Source: a virus
Virus record (IMG/VR): IMGVR_UViG_3300008459_009695
Coordinates: 1-48,270 of that record
Reading direction: 5' to 3' (one strand)
DNA length: 48,270 bases
In this document: positions 25,683 through 36,300 of the stretch, piece after piece
Layout: each line of letters begins with the position of its first letter
Position numbering within the stretch: position 1 is the first letter of the stretch
Translations under genes and position numbers: made by a program
Notes under the pieces: generated by a model
Databases searched by the model: none
Seen by the model: the letters and a program-made list of their open reading frames with translations, nothing else
What the model was told of the DNA's origin: nothing

Positions 25683-28600
25683 TAATTACACGCTAATGAA
25701 AAGTTTATACCAACGTTTAATTTAAACGTTTGATTCAAAAAATCTTGACCACAATCTAAATTTTGTACATAAAGTATAGAATTACTAATGTAATAACTTA
25801 AATTAAAATTATTTAATTGTGGTAAATAATTGTTAAGTGCGACCGACCATTGTCCTTGTGTTGGATAAGCCTGAGCGCCATTTAAACCATAACCTTCAAA
25901 GAAAGGTTGTTGTATCAATTGGTTTCCTCCAACATTAATATCCACATACCACACACTATACAAACTATTTAAATCACAATCAGTAAATGTCAACCCATTT
26001 TGGGATAAGTAATTATTTAAAGTCTGATATAACACATCCCCAAATGATGGTACAGAAGTTAATCCACTATCCCAAGGATAGATTGGACAACTAATTGTTT
26101 CGTAATTACAATCATATGAAAATAGAGGTCCTGTCGCATTACATGTTTCACAAGGTACGGGTATTATTTCACAACCTTGTTGTCTTCTATAAACATATTT
26201 TTGTCTGTGAAAAATTGAGTTTTCTAATTTAACACCTGTGTTCCATATTGTTGTAGCAGGTACCATTTGCTCAATTAACCTAATCCAATAATCCCCCAAT
26301 CCTTCAACGTATTCAATTAAATTTTGATATGAAAATTGATTTGTAGGTATATTAACGGCCTGTTCAGATAAAAGATATTGCCAAAATATAGACTGTAATT
26401 TAGGGTAACCCCCTGTTTTACCGTCAGTAATAAACAACCTATCTCTAACATTTATCATGTTTTTGATAAAATCTTGAGCAAACTCAAAGAAAGTTTTCTT
26501 TTGTGGTTTAGGATTAATTACTGTTCTATCAAATTGGTATCCACAATAAACTAAACTATCAACATTAGTCCCCGCAGTATAATTACAATTACCCAAATTA
26601 AATCCATTTAAATAATTTCCGGACGAAAAATTTGGTAATCCCGTATTTGGTATTGGGAAATTCGAAGTCTGTGATAAATACCAAACATCATATAATAACC
26701 CTTGTGCAGGATTCAAATATAAATCTACATTTTTAACATTAAGTACAAGTCTATCATCTCCAACATAGTAATCGGAATTAAAACCAGCATCAGAATTAAT
26801 TCTAGATGTGTCAGTAGAAACCCAACTTTTTTTATTATCATTAATTTTTTGTAATCCAAATCCAAAATTCAAATATGGGAAATTCGCATACCTCTGTAAG
26901 TAAGGGTAACCATATGTAAATGGTGTTAACTGTGTCTGTACATTAAAATTTTGTCCTGTAAATACACTAGTTGTATAATTTATAACTTCAGAACTTCTAT
27001 GTGATGGTGTCGATTCAAACCATCCCGCACCTATTTGAAAATAATAACTTTCATTTGCACTAATCATTGAGGGGTATCCTTGATTATCTACAGGATAATC
27101 TGTTCTTGTAGTGTCAGTCTCAATTACAGTATTAGTTAAAGTAAAAGCAGTGTATATATTACCTTGTATTGAATATGTCGAGTTAGGGTCTAAAACTACT
27201 GACTCCTGTATATACGACCCTCCAGCAATTAATTCATACCTCTGATTAAATTCATTAATGTTAATTTTTTGGTCAGCAACATAAACTGTTTCATTAAATT
27301 CAACAATAGCTTCAGGTGCCCCAATTAATCTTAATAATCCTTCAATTGACTTTCTAGTACCTTTAGATTTAAAAAGGTACGCCGAGTTCATTATTAAATT
27401 TCTAAAATATTGATAATTTAATTCGTCAGGTGTTGGGTTAGAACTTATACCATCAAAGAGTGGTGTTGGGTTTGTAGTAAATAACGAATCTAAAAAGTTG
27501 TCGTTTGTTATTGGTGATATGTCAGTATTCCATCCTAAAGTTTGTGCTAAATTTTTTAATAGTTGAGACGGAATGTCATTACCAATATTATAATTTATCG
27601 AAGTCATGTTAGCCAATGCATCAATAAACACTTTTGTCTCGTCAAAACTTCTACCATAAATTTTTAAAACTTTATCAAGTTTTTGGTCAGTTGTATCAAA
27701 TTCAATCAATGAATCAGTTACTAAAAATCTAGCAATTAAATTAGTCTTATAACTATCAAAATTTTCAGCTATTTCATTTAATTTTTCTAAATAAACTGTA
27801 AATGAATCAGTATAAATATCTAAATTCCATTGTCCAAATAATGGCCATGTAACTTTATCAGTCGCATTGTATGTATTACCATTTTCACCTTCTAAAGGAA
27901 CTGTAAATTGAGCAGTATAAATTGGGGTTGTTGACCTATCTAATATAAAATTATCAACATAATCTAACTCAAGGTTGAATACTTTGTTTACTACATCATC
28001 GTTAGGTCTGATTATTAAATAGTCATAACTAAATGGGTTATTATTAAATGGGTTACCTTCAACATACACGGTTAAAGTTCCCGCAGTTAATGAATTTGTT
28101 GGGATTATGTTATTAATATTATAATTCTCACCATTAACATTTAAAATATAATTTGGATATTCTACCGTTAAATTTCTTAAATCAGATACTTTAATTTCTC
28201 TTGTGGATAAGTTAATTGTTGAATTTGTTGTAAAATCAATTCCAAATGGATTTGATATCGATTCAACATCAATTTCAAATTCTGTTAAATTCTCATTTGT
28301 GTCAAAAATAATATTATTGGCAGTAACTCCAGTTGAGAAGTCAGGTCTATTTTGACTGATTTCCAAAGCGGCTGGAAAATAATTTACAATATGTTCAATT
28401 GATGCGGAAAGTCTTTTATTGAGAGGTCCGTACAATGTAAAACTTGTTACCTCGGTTAAATCAATATTTGGAAAAACTTGAAAATTATTTGAAAGTATTG
28501 ACCTAGATTGTTCAAGTGTGGTATTTAAACTTTCTAAAGAAATTGGATTAGAAAAAACTCCAGTCTCAAAATTTCTATTAGACTTTTCAGTAATTGAATT

Positions 28601-28726
28601 TGTAAATTGGAAATTACCTTGAGTAAAACCCCCACCTTGCACAAGTTGAAATCCTACCAAATTATTGGAGAATGTTCCTGAGCCAGCGGCACTTTGTGGT
28701 GGACATGTATACTTTGTTACAGCCAT
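25682..28726 (-). CDS. Baseplate/tail protein with a tail-protein-I-like segment (1014 aa)
   Basis: The protein has a long N-terminal part with several strand-rich regions. A middle helical segment (about residues 330-490) contains KVFIDALANMTSINYNIG and then FKSKGTRKSIEGLLRLIGA. The latter resembles the KGT-motif of phage tail protein I and related T4 gp7-like wedge proteins, which join gp6/J-type proteins at the baseplate rim. The last 140 residues resemble the C-terminus of the adjacent SprB-repeat protein. Position within a baseplate operon supports a wedge or rim function. The exact T4 equivalent is uncertain. Confidence 0.62.
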   Translation of the reverse strand: MAVTKYTCPPQSAAGSGTFSNNLVGFQLVQGGGFTQGNFQFTNSITEKSNRNFETGVFSNPISLESLNTTLEQSRSILSNNFQVFPNIDLTEVTSFTLYGPLNKRLSASIEHIVNYFPAALEISQNRPDFSTGVTANNIIFDTNENLTEFEIDVESISNPFGIDFTTNSTINLSTREIKVSDLRNLTVEYPNYILNVNGENYNINNIIPTNSLTAGTLTVYVEGNPFNNNPFSYDYLIIRPNDDVVNKVFNLELDYVDNFILDRSTTPIYTAQFTVPLEGENGNTYNATDKVTWPLFGQWNLDIYTDSFTVYLEKLNEIAENFDSYKTNLIARFLVTDSLIEFDTTDQKLDKVLKIYGRSFDETKVFIDALANMTSINYNIGNDIPSQLLKNLAQTLGWNTDISPITNDNFLDSLFTTNPTPLFDGISSNPTPDELNYQYFRNLIMNSAYLFKSKGTRKSIEGLLRLIGAPEAIVEFNETVYVADQKININEFNQRYELIAGGSYIQESVVLDPNSTYSIQGNIYTAFTLTNTVIETDTTRTDYPVDNQGYPSMISANESYYFQIGAGWFESTPSHRSSEVINYTTSVFTGQNFNVQTQLTPFTYGYPYLQRYANFPYLNFGFGLQKINDNKKSWVSTDTSRINSDAGFNSDYYVGDDRLVLNVKNVDLYLNPAQGLLYDVWYLSQTSNFPIPNTGLPNFSSGNYLNGFNLGNCNYTAGTNVDSLVYCGYQFDRTVINPKPQKKTFFEFAQDFIKNMINVRDRLFITDGKTGGYPKLQSIFWQYLLSEQAVNIPTNQFSYQNLIEYVEGLGDYWIRLIEQMVPATTIWNTGVKLENSIFHRQKYVYRRQQGCEIIPVPCETCNATGPLFSYDCNYETISCPIYPWDSGLTSVPSFGDVLYQTLNNYLSQNGLTFTDCDLNSLYSVWYVDINVGGNQLIQQPFFEGYGLNGAQAYPTQGQWSVALNNYLPQLNNFNLSYYISNSILYVQNLDCGQDFLNQTFKLNVGINFSLACN

Positions 28727-29634
28727 TAAGCGATTATATTTTCAAAACTTTTACTAAAATCAATATTACCATCTCTATCTTGTCTAACCTCATAAAGAAG
28801 TTCATTGAATTGGTCTCTAATTTCGTATAAGTTGTATTGTTTATATATGTTATTACTTGAGTCGTATATTGTGTAGATACCGTCATCCATTGACTTGGTT
28901 TGATTACCATAAAGAGCCAATGCTAATGTTGATGCATCATGTTCAACTATTTCAACATCCAAGGTAACAGGATTAAAAAATGTATTACTAATAATAATGC
29001 TCTGTCCAGGTACCCCAATATATGGAGTGGCATTAGGTTTGTTTGTCGGAGCGGAAGATGGAGTTAAAGTACAAAAGATTAAATTAGATGCGTTATCAAT
29101 ATATCTGTATCTAACAACTTTTTGTTGTGTTGTTGTCAAGTTTTGAGTTACAGGTTCGCAGTAAAAACTTGAGGTAATATACCTAAAAAAGTTAGGAACT
29201 TTTGAGCCATCGGTATTAAGATACTCAACTCTAAATCCTACCAAACCTTGGGTAACAAATTTGTTACGATATTGACTTGGTACATTTGAAATGTCAATTA
29301 TAATACCTTTAACATTTGGTAAAGCTGATAAAACTCCACAATCACTTATCTCTGTTCTTATTTGTACAGGTCTCAAATATAATGTATATATACCTAACTT
29401 GTTAAACTCGTTAGATGGTAATTTTAAATTATATAACCCACCTAATATTTCAACATTCGGATTTCCTCCAGTACTACTGTTGTTGAAATAAGGTGTGAGT
29501 ATTGTTGACGCATCTAATTTTTTTAAAACAAAGTTTTCAGTGTAGTCTCTTGATGGGGTATAATGCAGTATTATTTCAACATCCGCAGGTGAAACATCTG
29601 ATGGTCTAATTGTACCGTATGAACCTATTGCCAT
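28726..29634 (-). CDS. Baseplate-operon structural protein, unknown (302 aa)
   Basis: This strand-rich protein has no cysteine cluster, membrane segment or recognised motif. It begins MAIGSYGTIRPSDVSPADVE, and its C-terminal 70 residues contain a repeated-strand region ending IYDSSNNIYKQYNLYEIRDQ, followed by a charged tail. It lies in the baseplate operon, two bases from the PKD-domain gene stop, and its stop overlaps the start of the 1014-residue gene. A baseplate wedge or fibre-connector role is inferred from position alone. Confidence 0.55.
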   Translation of the reverse strand: MAIGSYGTIRPSDVSPADVEIILHYTPSRDYTENFVLKKLDASTILTPYFNNSSTGGNPNVEILGGLYNLKLPSNEFNKLGIYTLYLRPVQIRTEISDCGVLSALPNVKGIIIDISNVPSQYRNKFVTQGLVGFRVEYLNTDGSKVPNFFRYITSSFYCEPVTQNLTTTQQKVVRYRYIDNASNLIFCTLTPSSAPTNKPNATPYIGVPGQSIIISNTFFNPVTLDVEIVEHDASTLALALYGNQTKSMDDGIYTIYDSSNNIYKQYNLYEIRDQFNELLYEVRQDRDGNIDFSKSFENIIA

Positions 29635-29636
29635 AT

Positions 29637-30737
29637 TTAATATTTTTTAATTTTGAAGAATTTATAACCGTATTTAACTAAGTCCCCCATATTTTGTACT
29701 TCACCTAATCTTTGGGTCTTTTCAATACCGGAATCTTTTCCTCTTTCAATAAATACATTTGAGTAGATTTCCGGCTGGTCAATTACGCCTAAAAGATATT
29801 CATTTTTAGTTATGGCGGACTGAACTATCATTTCAGATGTAATACCGCTACTTTGAGTGTATGAAATTGTAGTACCTCCACTAAAATCGTAATAGTCAAT
29901 ATTGTTAATTGTGTACCCAGTATATTCACCATTAGGGTCAATTCCAAAAATAACCCCTTTATAAACCGAATTAGTTCCAACTCCTGAGTATATTGGTTGA
30001 TTAACTACATATTTTTGTGGCCCGTAAAGTGATAGTTCCGAAAGTTGTGATTTAGTATTAGCGGTAACATAGAATGGTACCGTCACGTAATTAGAACTAA
30101 TTTGTTGATTAATTGTATTTTCAGCATCCCCATTAAAAATAAAATCATATGACAAAGGTATATTAGACCAAGAACCTCCTTGGGGGGTAAAAAAAACTTC
30201 TCCATACGGATTTGTATTAGGAACTAACTCATATGGTACTTTAACCTTTTTTACAACCTCAATGATTCCCCATGGGTTTGTTTGAATTAATTTAATTGTA
30301 TATGTATAAGGAACTGAAAGATAAGTATGTAACACAGGGGTAGGTGCAACAACAGAGATTGTTTGTAGTGGAGAGCCATCTCCCCAATCAACTTGATACG
30401 TTGACTCTGATAATAATTTTTTTTGAGACATTTCAGATGTGTTAAAAAATTCTACAACATATGAACCATCTTGTTGTGTAAATAAAAAATTAGTTACAAC
30501 ATCTTTTTGTAATAAATTACCATCAAACCCATCATAATACCCATAATCAATGCCAGTTTGAAATAATGGAATAGGTATACTTAAATCAGTTAGTAAAGAA
30601 TTTCCATTAGTACCACCACTAAGTATCTCACTCATACCTGAAATCACACCGTAAGATTTATCGTCAACAATGACAGTCCTTACGTCACCTGTAATAACTT
30701 CTGGTGAAATTTTATATCTATAATATTGAGTCTCCAT
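29637..30737 (-). CDS. Baseplate-operon protein with a PKD-like domain (366 aa)
   Basis: A PKD-like domain lies at about residues 110-160: YQVDWGDGSP (114-123), then HTY and a strand pair YTYTIKLIQ. PKD domains are Ig-like beta sandwiches used in extracellular adhesion and are common in Bacteroidota. The rest is strand-rich with no other recognised motif. The gene begins with an ATG overlapping the previous stop. It is probably a structural baseplate or fibre-attachment component exposed at the particle surface. Confidence 0.6.
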   Translation of the reverse strand: METQYYRYKISPEVITGDVRTVIVDDKSYGVISGMSEILSGGTNGNSLLTDLSIPIPLFQTGIDYGYYDGFDGNLLQKDVVTNFLFTQQDGSYVVEFFNTSEMSQKKLLSESTYQVDWGDGSPLQTISVVAPTPVLHTYLSVPYTYTIKLIQTNPWGIIEVVKKVKVPYELVPNTNPYGEVFFTPQGGSWSNIPLSYDFIFNGDAENTINQQISSNYVTVPFYVTANTKSQLSELSLYGPQKYVVNQPIYSGVGTNSVYKGVIFGIDPNGEYTGYTINNIDYYDFSGGTTISYTQSSGITSEMIVQSAITKNEYLLGVIDQPEIYSNVFIERGKDSGIEKTQRLGEVQNMGDLVKYGYKFFKIKKY

Positions 30738-31534
30738 TATGGATTAACATATTCATAAAGATTTATTGGTGTAGTTTCACTACCTATCGGGTCATTATTA
30801 TTATCAAAATATTGATACGTGTAATCAGTATAGTTTAAAACAACTTTTAAAAAAGAGTACTCATCAGGATTAAAATTGTTATTAGTTATCGTTGATGGGT
30901 TGACAGTAATAAAACTTTTGAATTGTCCTTTAGTTCCATCAAAAAATTTAAAACTCGCGTAAAATACGTTTATATTTAAAACCGTAGGGTCAGATAAAAA
31001 ATAAATAAAATAACCTTCTTTATCTTTTAAATAATCTAATTTCAAATAAGGAGTTTTTAAGTTTACAAATCCGTCATTAGAGTACCAACTTGGAAATATT
31101 TGTTCTGAAACTATCTCACCTTGTTGTGTCGGTATTATTACTGTGAAAACTATTTTCTGTTTCTTTTTTTCACGAGAATCATAAAAATCTAGCTTATAAA
31201 AAGAATTTGAAAATGAACTTGTATTAAAATAAATTTGTTGTGGTTCAAATATTGGTGAGTAACTTAAAACCCACCCATTCAACGCACCGCTATAAAAATT
31301 AAATTTAAAATTAAGGCTAGAATTAATGTAAACTCCAAATGGCGAAATCGGTTTTGGAATAAATCTTGTGATTTCGTAATTTTTAGGTTCACCAATTATT
31401 TCATCAACTACTTCGTTTTGAATAACTTCAACCCCCATATCTAAACCTAAATAAGTATTATCCGTTTCAACAGGAAATACTAATTTATATTCATTATTTG
31501 TATTTTGTATTATTTTAAAATTATTCACAGTCAT
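30737..31534 (-). CDS. Baseplate-operon protein, unknown (265 aa)
   Basis: The protein is predicted to be mostly beta strand, rich in Asn, Tyr, Phe and Lys, without recognisable motifs, membrane segment or signal. Its ATG lies inside the end of the 598-residue gene (14-base overlap) and its stop overlaps the next start. Tight coupling with both neighbours suggests a subunit made in fixed ratio, such as a baseplate wedge component. I do not recognise the family. Confidence 0.55.
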   Translation of the reverse strand: MTVNNFKIIQNTNNEYKLVFPVETDNTYLGLDMGVEVIQNEVVDEIIGEPKNYEITRFIPKPISPFGVYINSSLNFKFNFYSGALNGWVLSYSPIFEPQQIYFNTSSFSNSFYKLDFYDSREKKKQKIVFTVIIPTQQGEIVSEQIFPSWYSNDGFVNLKTPYLKLDYLKDKEGYFIYFLSDPTVLNINVFYASFKFFDGTKGQFKSFITVNPSTITNNNFNPDEYSFLKVVLNYTDYTYQYFDNNNDPIGSETTPINLYEYVNP

Positions 31535-33317
31535 CTGATATTGGTTGATTAATATAGTTTATATTGTTGTTAGCAATATTTGAACCTTCAGGTAAAATTT
31601 TAAATAAAAAATTATTATGTACATAATGACTATTATTTGTAAATGGATTGTCAACCCCAACATTATTTGAGTCAATGTACCCATAAGGATACAAGTCTCT
31701 CCAACGATACTCTTGTTGTGATTGTGAATAAAAAGCGTAATCAGGGATATCAACAACATTTTCAGTAATTGGTGCGGTTTCCACATAATCAGAAAAAACT
31801 CTAAGAGTAAATTTATAATGTGGTTTATAATAATAACCCCTCGGGTTAATTTGTTGCCCAATTGTTGCATTATCATCAATTAAGATACTTCTATTTAATA
31901 CAAATTTGTGATAAATTTCTGAAATTTCTCGTTCTCTTTGTTCAAAATCATTCCACTCACAATACGCCCCGTCTAAAAAATCACCAACATTTAAATCATC
32001 ATTATAGTAAAATGTAAAAATATTTCCATTATCAACTTTTTGATAACTTGAAACCGTTATTGAGGTGTCCGAGTTACTATTATTTGGATTTCTTCTCCAA
32101 TAAGGTGACAGGTTTTCATAGTCAATATTAAATTCCCACCCTTGTTTTAAAGAAGTATTACCTTGATTTACGGGTTCATTAAACCATCCAAACGACCCTT
32201 TATTTATTATCGTATAATATAACTCAGTTAATGGTCTATTTTGATTATCTTTTATCCCATTAATATCAATTTTAAATTTATTTGTTAAATTATAAACTGT
32301 GGTACCTTCTTTAAACGCAACTTTATTTAAGTTATTAGTAGTTAAAGCCGCAGGAAAAAATTTACTATTATCCGAAAATATTTGTCTTTCAAACCCCGCA
32401 GGAGTTATAACTAAATTATCATAATCATTTAAAATTATATGTTCTCTAATATAATATTTTGAAGTTGTTTCAGTTAAATTATCAGGGTCAATTACTCTTT
32501 TAAATGTACCTATAGTCCCATCACTTAGAAAACCATTTAAAAACCCTATATTTTGGATTGAGAAGTAATATTCTTCAGACCCGACTGTCTCATTACCTAA
32601 AAAATAAACTTCAAAAATATTAGTAGTCGTATTATTTGACGGATTAGTATAGGATACTGATAATTGAACGTTCTCACCAACCGATAATCCATGTTTAACA
32701 AAACATTCAAAAGTTATTAAACTTTCACCATTAATTTGAGAATAGTAAGTTTTGAATGGAATCCCGTCACCAACAATCCAATTAGTATAATAACTATTAT
32801 AATTCGATAAAGTTTTAGTGTAATTGTTCCTATATGGATAAGAAATATAAAAAGACCAATTTAAAATATCAGATTTGTTCTGAGGGAAAACCCCGTGAGG
32901 TTCACCAAATTCACCAAAAGTTGTGTAACCACTTACATTATAATCATTCCTTGTTAAATCAAACTCTTTAAATTCAGGGTACCCACCCCAATATCCGTCA
33001 TAGTTAGGTTGGAAACTCAATTGCTGGTAATAATTTTCATTAACATAAAAAAGATTATTTCTAAATTGAGTGTAATTAGTTTTACCAGTATATGTGTTTT
33101 GAAAAATTACAGAAAATTTAGAAGACAAATTAAAATTAGTCGACACCTGTCTTTCCGAATCAAATACATCATTTAAGAAAAGATTATAATTTCTATCGTA
33201 CTCAATGATTTCTTTCTGTTTAGATTGTAGAGATATATCAACATAACTATCTAACTCAGGAGCACCCTGAAACCTTTCAGTAGGTAAGACAAAAGATATT
33301 TTATTATCGTTATTCAA
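31521..33317 (-). CDS. Baseplate-operon protein with TTG start and no internal Met (598 aa)
   Basis: The frame opens directly after a stop, and the first usable start is TTG at 33315-33317, eight bases inside the end of the 1797-residue gene. I see no Met codon anywhere else in the reading frame, so a later ATG start is excluded. The protein is strand-rich and heavy in Asn, Tyr and Phe, with no recognised domain. It lies between the 1797- and 265-residue proteins in the baseplate operon. A structural baseplate role is inferred from context. Confidence 0.6.
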   Translation of the reverse strand: MNNDNKISFVLPTERFQGAPELDSYVDISLQSKQKEIIEYDRNYNLFLNDVFDSERQVSTNFNLSSKFSVIFQNTYTGKTNYTQFRNNLFYVNENYYQQLSFQPNYDGYWGGYPEFKEFDLTRNDYNVSGYTTFGEFGEPHGVFPQNKSDILNWSFYISYPYRNNYTKTLSNYNSYYTNWIVGDGIPFKTYYSQINGESLITFECFVKHGLSVGENVQLSVSYTNPSNNTTTNIFEVYFLGNETVGSEEYYFSIQNIGFLNGFLSDGTIGTFKRVIDPDNLTETTSKYYIREHIILNDYDNLVITPAGFERQIFSDNSKFFPAALTTNNLNKVAFKEGTTVYNLTNKFKIDINGIKDNQNRPLTELYYTIINKGSFGWFNEPVNQGNTSLKQGWEFNIDYENLSPYWRRNPNNSNSDTSITVSSYQKVDNGNIFTFYYNDDLNVGDFLDGAYCEWNDFEQREREISEIYHKFVLNRSILIDDNATIGQQINPRGYYYKPHYKFTLRVFSDYVETAPITENVVDIPDYAFYSQSQQEYRWRDLYPYGYIDSNNVGVDNPFTNNSHYVHNNFLFKILPEGSNIANNNINYINQPISDDCE

Positions 33318-36300
33318 TTACTATTTCACTATCAACATATTTTATGTAGAATAAATCTACCGCACTTCTACCTTTTTTTAATCCAAAATAAAAATGATAA
33401 GGCGAACCAACGGTATATTTGTCTTCAGTTATATTACCTAAGTCCTCTCTTAAATTACCATCACTATCTACATTATAAATAAACCCTTTCATGTATTTTG
33501 CTTGATTAGATTCCGCCATGAAGTATCTTGAGGTATTTTCAGTTCTATCTAAATACTGTATATTTCTTTGGAAAAATGTTGTAGTACTGTCATTTATTGG
33601 TTCTGTGTACCAATCATTCTTATGCGAACCAAAAATAACTTCTTGTCCTGACAAAGAAGGAATCGGAACATTAATACCTAAAGGTAATTCTATAAAATCT
33701 GCTCTTATCATGTAATCATTCTGCCATTGATAGAATGGTACAGATTGACTTGGTTGGGTGTATAATGTGATATCATTCAATTGAAATGGTAATTGAGCGT
33801 TTTGGTTCCACACAATTCTTTTTGGACTAATTGCATCTCTCTTACTATTATCACTCTGAAAGAAAATACCTATTGTGAATTTTGCTGGAGTTAATAAAGC
33901 CGCAACCCCACCTGAAGCAAGCGCTGTGAGTAATACGTCATAATCAAACAAATTATACAAAGGTATAATTCTTATTGAATTTGCCGATGGGTATCCCGCA
34001 GGATTAAAAGGTTTTACACCATATTCAGAATTAATTGAAATCATCTGAGCTAAATCAGCGTTTACCTTGTCGGGTTCTCTTGAGTTTCTATCACCAAAAA
34101 AGTTTTTGGTTGGGTCTCCACCTCCCACTAATAGTAATACTGCAGGGTTTACTATTGCGAGACTTATTGCTACAAAAGTATTAACTGCCTGTTCATAAGC
34201 GGTTTCAATTTGTCTCGAAGCGACAAAAAAGTTGACAATGTCTGTAATATCTCTAAAACTTGACGGTGTCAATGTATTAGCAATATATCCTGAGTACCCA
34301 ACCCCTTGAACTAACTCTTGGGTATAATTAGTAATTGGTCCTAAATTGATTATTGTTGTAGGTGTTTTTAAATTTCGATAATTACCTCTTACAAAATTAT
34401 TAAATCCGGCAATCTCGTTTCTTTGTCTTGTTCTACCGCCAACAAAACCATACCCATATCTATACGGACTACTTCTGTAATAATAGTTTTTAGTATCTTC
34501 ATGAAAAACAATAATGTCTTTACAGTATTTTCTTACAGGAAATCCATCATCATTTAATTCAGTGATACTATAAAATGTCGGCATAAATAAATTACCACTT
34601 ACCCAATTGTTAAAGAAGTGATATTGGATACCTTCCATACATAAAAACAAACTTGTTATTGTTCTTTTATACCATTCATTTATCCTGAAAAAATCCCATG
34701 GAATACCAATTATAGGAATAGTTACCAAAGAATAACAACCTTTACCATTTTGGAAATATGGGACCCCTAATGGTCCTGTTGTACAGTCAGGGAAATCGTC
34801 GATTATCACGACCCCGTCATTATCAATATTATAACATTTTAAAGGTACCGCACTTGCACACTCACTAAAACTAGCAACTACTTGGTCATTTAAAGCCCCT
34901 AAAGTAGAACCATCAGAAAATAATGCTTGTTCTAATTCAATTGCATCCACACTACTTGAGGAAGCGTATACTTCACCCGTATCCGAAATCCTAAATGCCG
35001 AGAAATTTCTATTTTGGAAAAATAAAAAAGTGTTACGTTGAGCTGTTGTGGTTGTGGTGGATGTTGGTAATCTGTCTGAACGGAAAACAATATTTGTAGA
35101 ATTGTTTATCAAAGTTTTACCGAAATTACCATAAGTTCCTGCAAATCCTCCATTTATGTAAGCCGGTGAATAATAAACAGACCTACTTTTTTTCCATTCA
35201 TTATTGTCCCCACCAAAATGCATGTACATAAAAGAACATCCATCAACTGAATCCCCCATTAAGTTATCACTACTTGGTGCATAGTGTAACATATATGCAG
35301 AACCACCCCAAGTACTACCCCCATTTTCACCAACACCATTAACAATCGCATTATCATTAGGTTTAGGTGGGAACCCCCATTTATCATCGCCCTCCCATTC
35401 ATAGTGAGCAGTAAATGCGTTACACCCATAACCAGTTCCTGGGTCCATATCTTCTTCACATTGTAATGTCTGACCTTTCATTCTAACAAGAAGATATCCC
35501 TCTGAATTCTCTATTACCTGTAATGGATTTAAATTTGTTGACGAGGTCGCCCATGGTATAACATTAAATAAGTTAATCAGCCCTGAATCCATACTACCAT
35601 AGTATTTAGTTAGTTCAGTTTCAAATGGTTGGAATTCGCTACCGGGTTGGAAAAACCATGATGGGAAAAATGTTTTTCCCCCAAATTGGTCAGATGAATT
35701 ATTATTAACAATTTTATTATGTCGAGCAGACCTTTTTTTATTACTTGTAGAGGTTCCACCTGGTTGTACAGGTATATTCAATTTGTACATAACATCTTCA
35801 CCTCCACCAACAACAACACTACCGTAACTTCTATTTAATATACGACTTATGTCATATTTGATTTTATATTTTGGCGAATAAGGGTCAACACCTCTTACCA
35901 TTATTACTATTTTTGAATTTCCCAACTCGGAAAATGTACTTTCGTTACAGAAAACCGGCGGAGTTTTGAATTCTGCCTGAAATTGTGATTGGTTACCCGC
36001 AGTATCTTTAGCAAACATAACCGACATTGGTGACTTAAATATTCTATGATAAAATGTACCATGTGAACTTAAATCACTAGCCGGACTATTAACAGAAATA
36101 AACTGAGAATACGTTATTGCAGTAACAACTTGAAAATACTCAATGTCGAAACGGTATCTTGCAAATGTTAAATATTCATCAGAGTCTTTAAGTGGTAAAT
36201 TATAAACTTTTGTATCTGTCACAGTATTATTGTCTAATGTACAATAGGTTATATTCACGGATGTTGCAGATGTTGAGGTTCCAGATATCTGATATAATCC

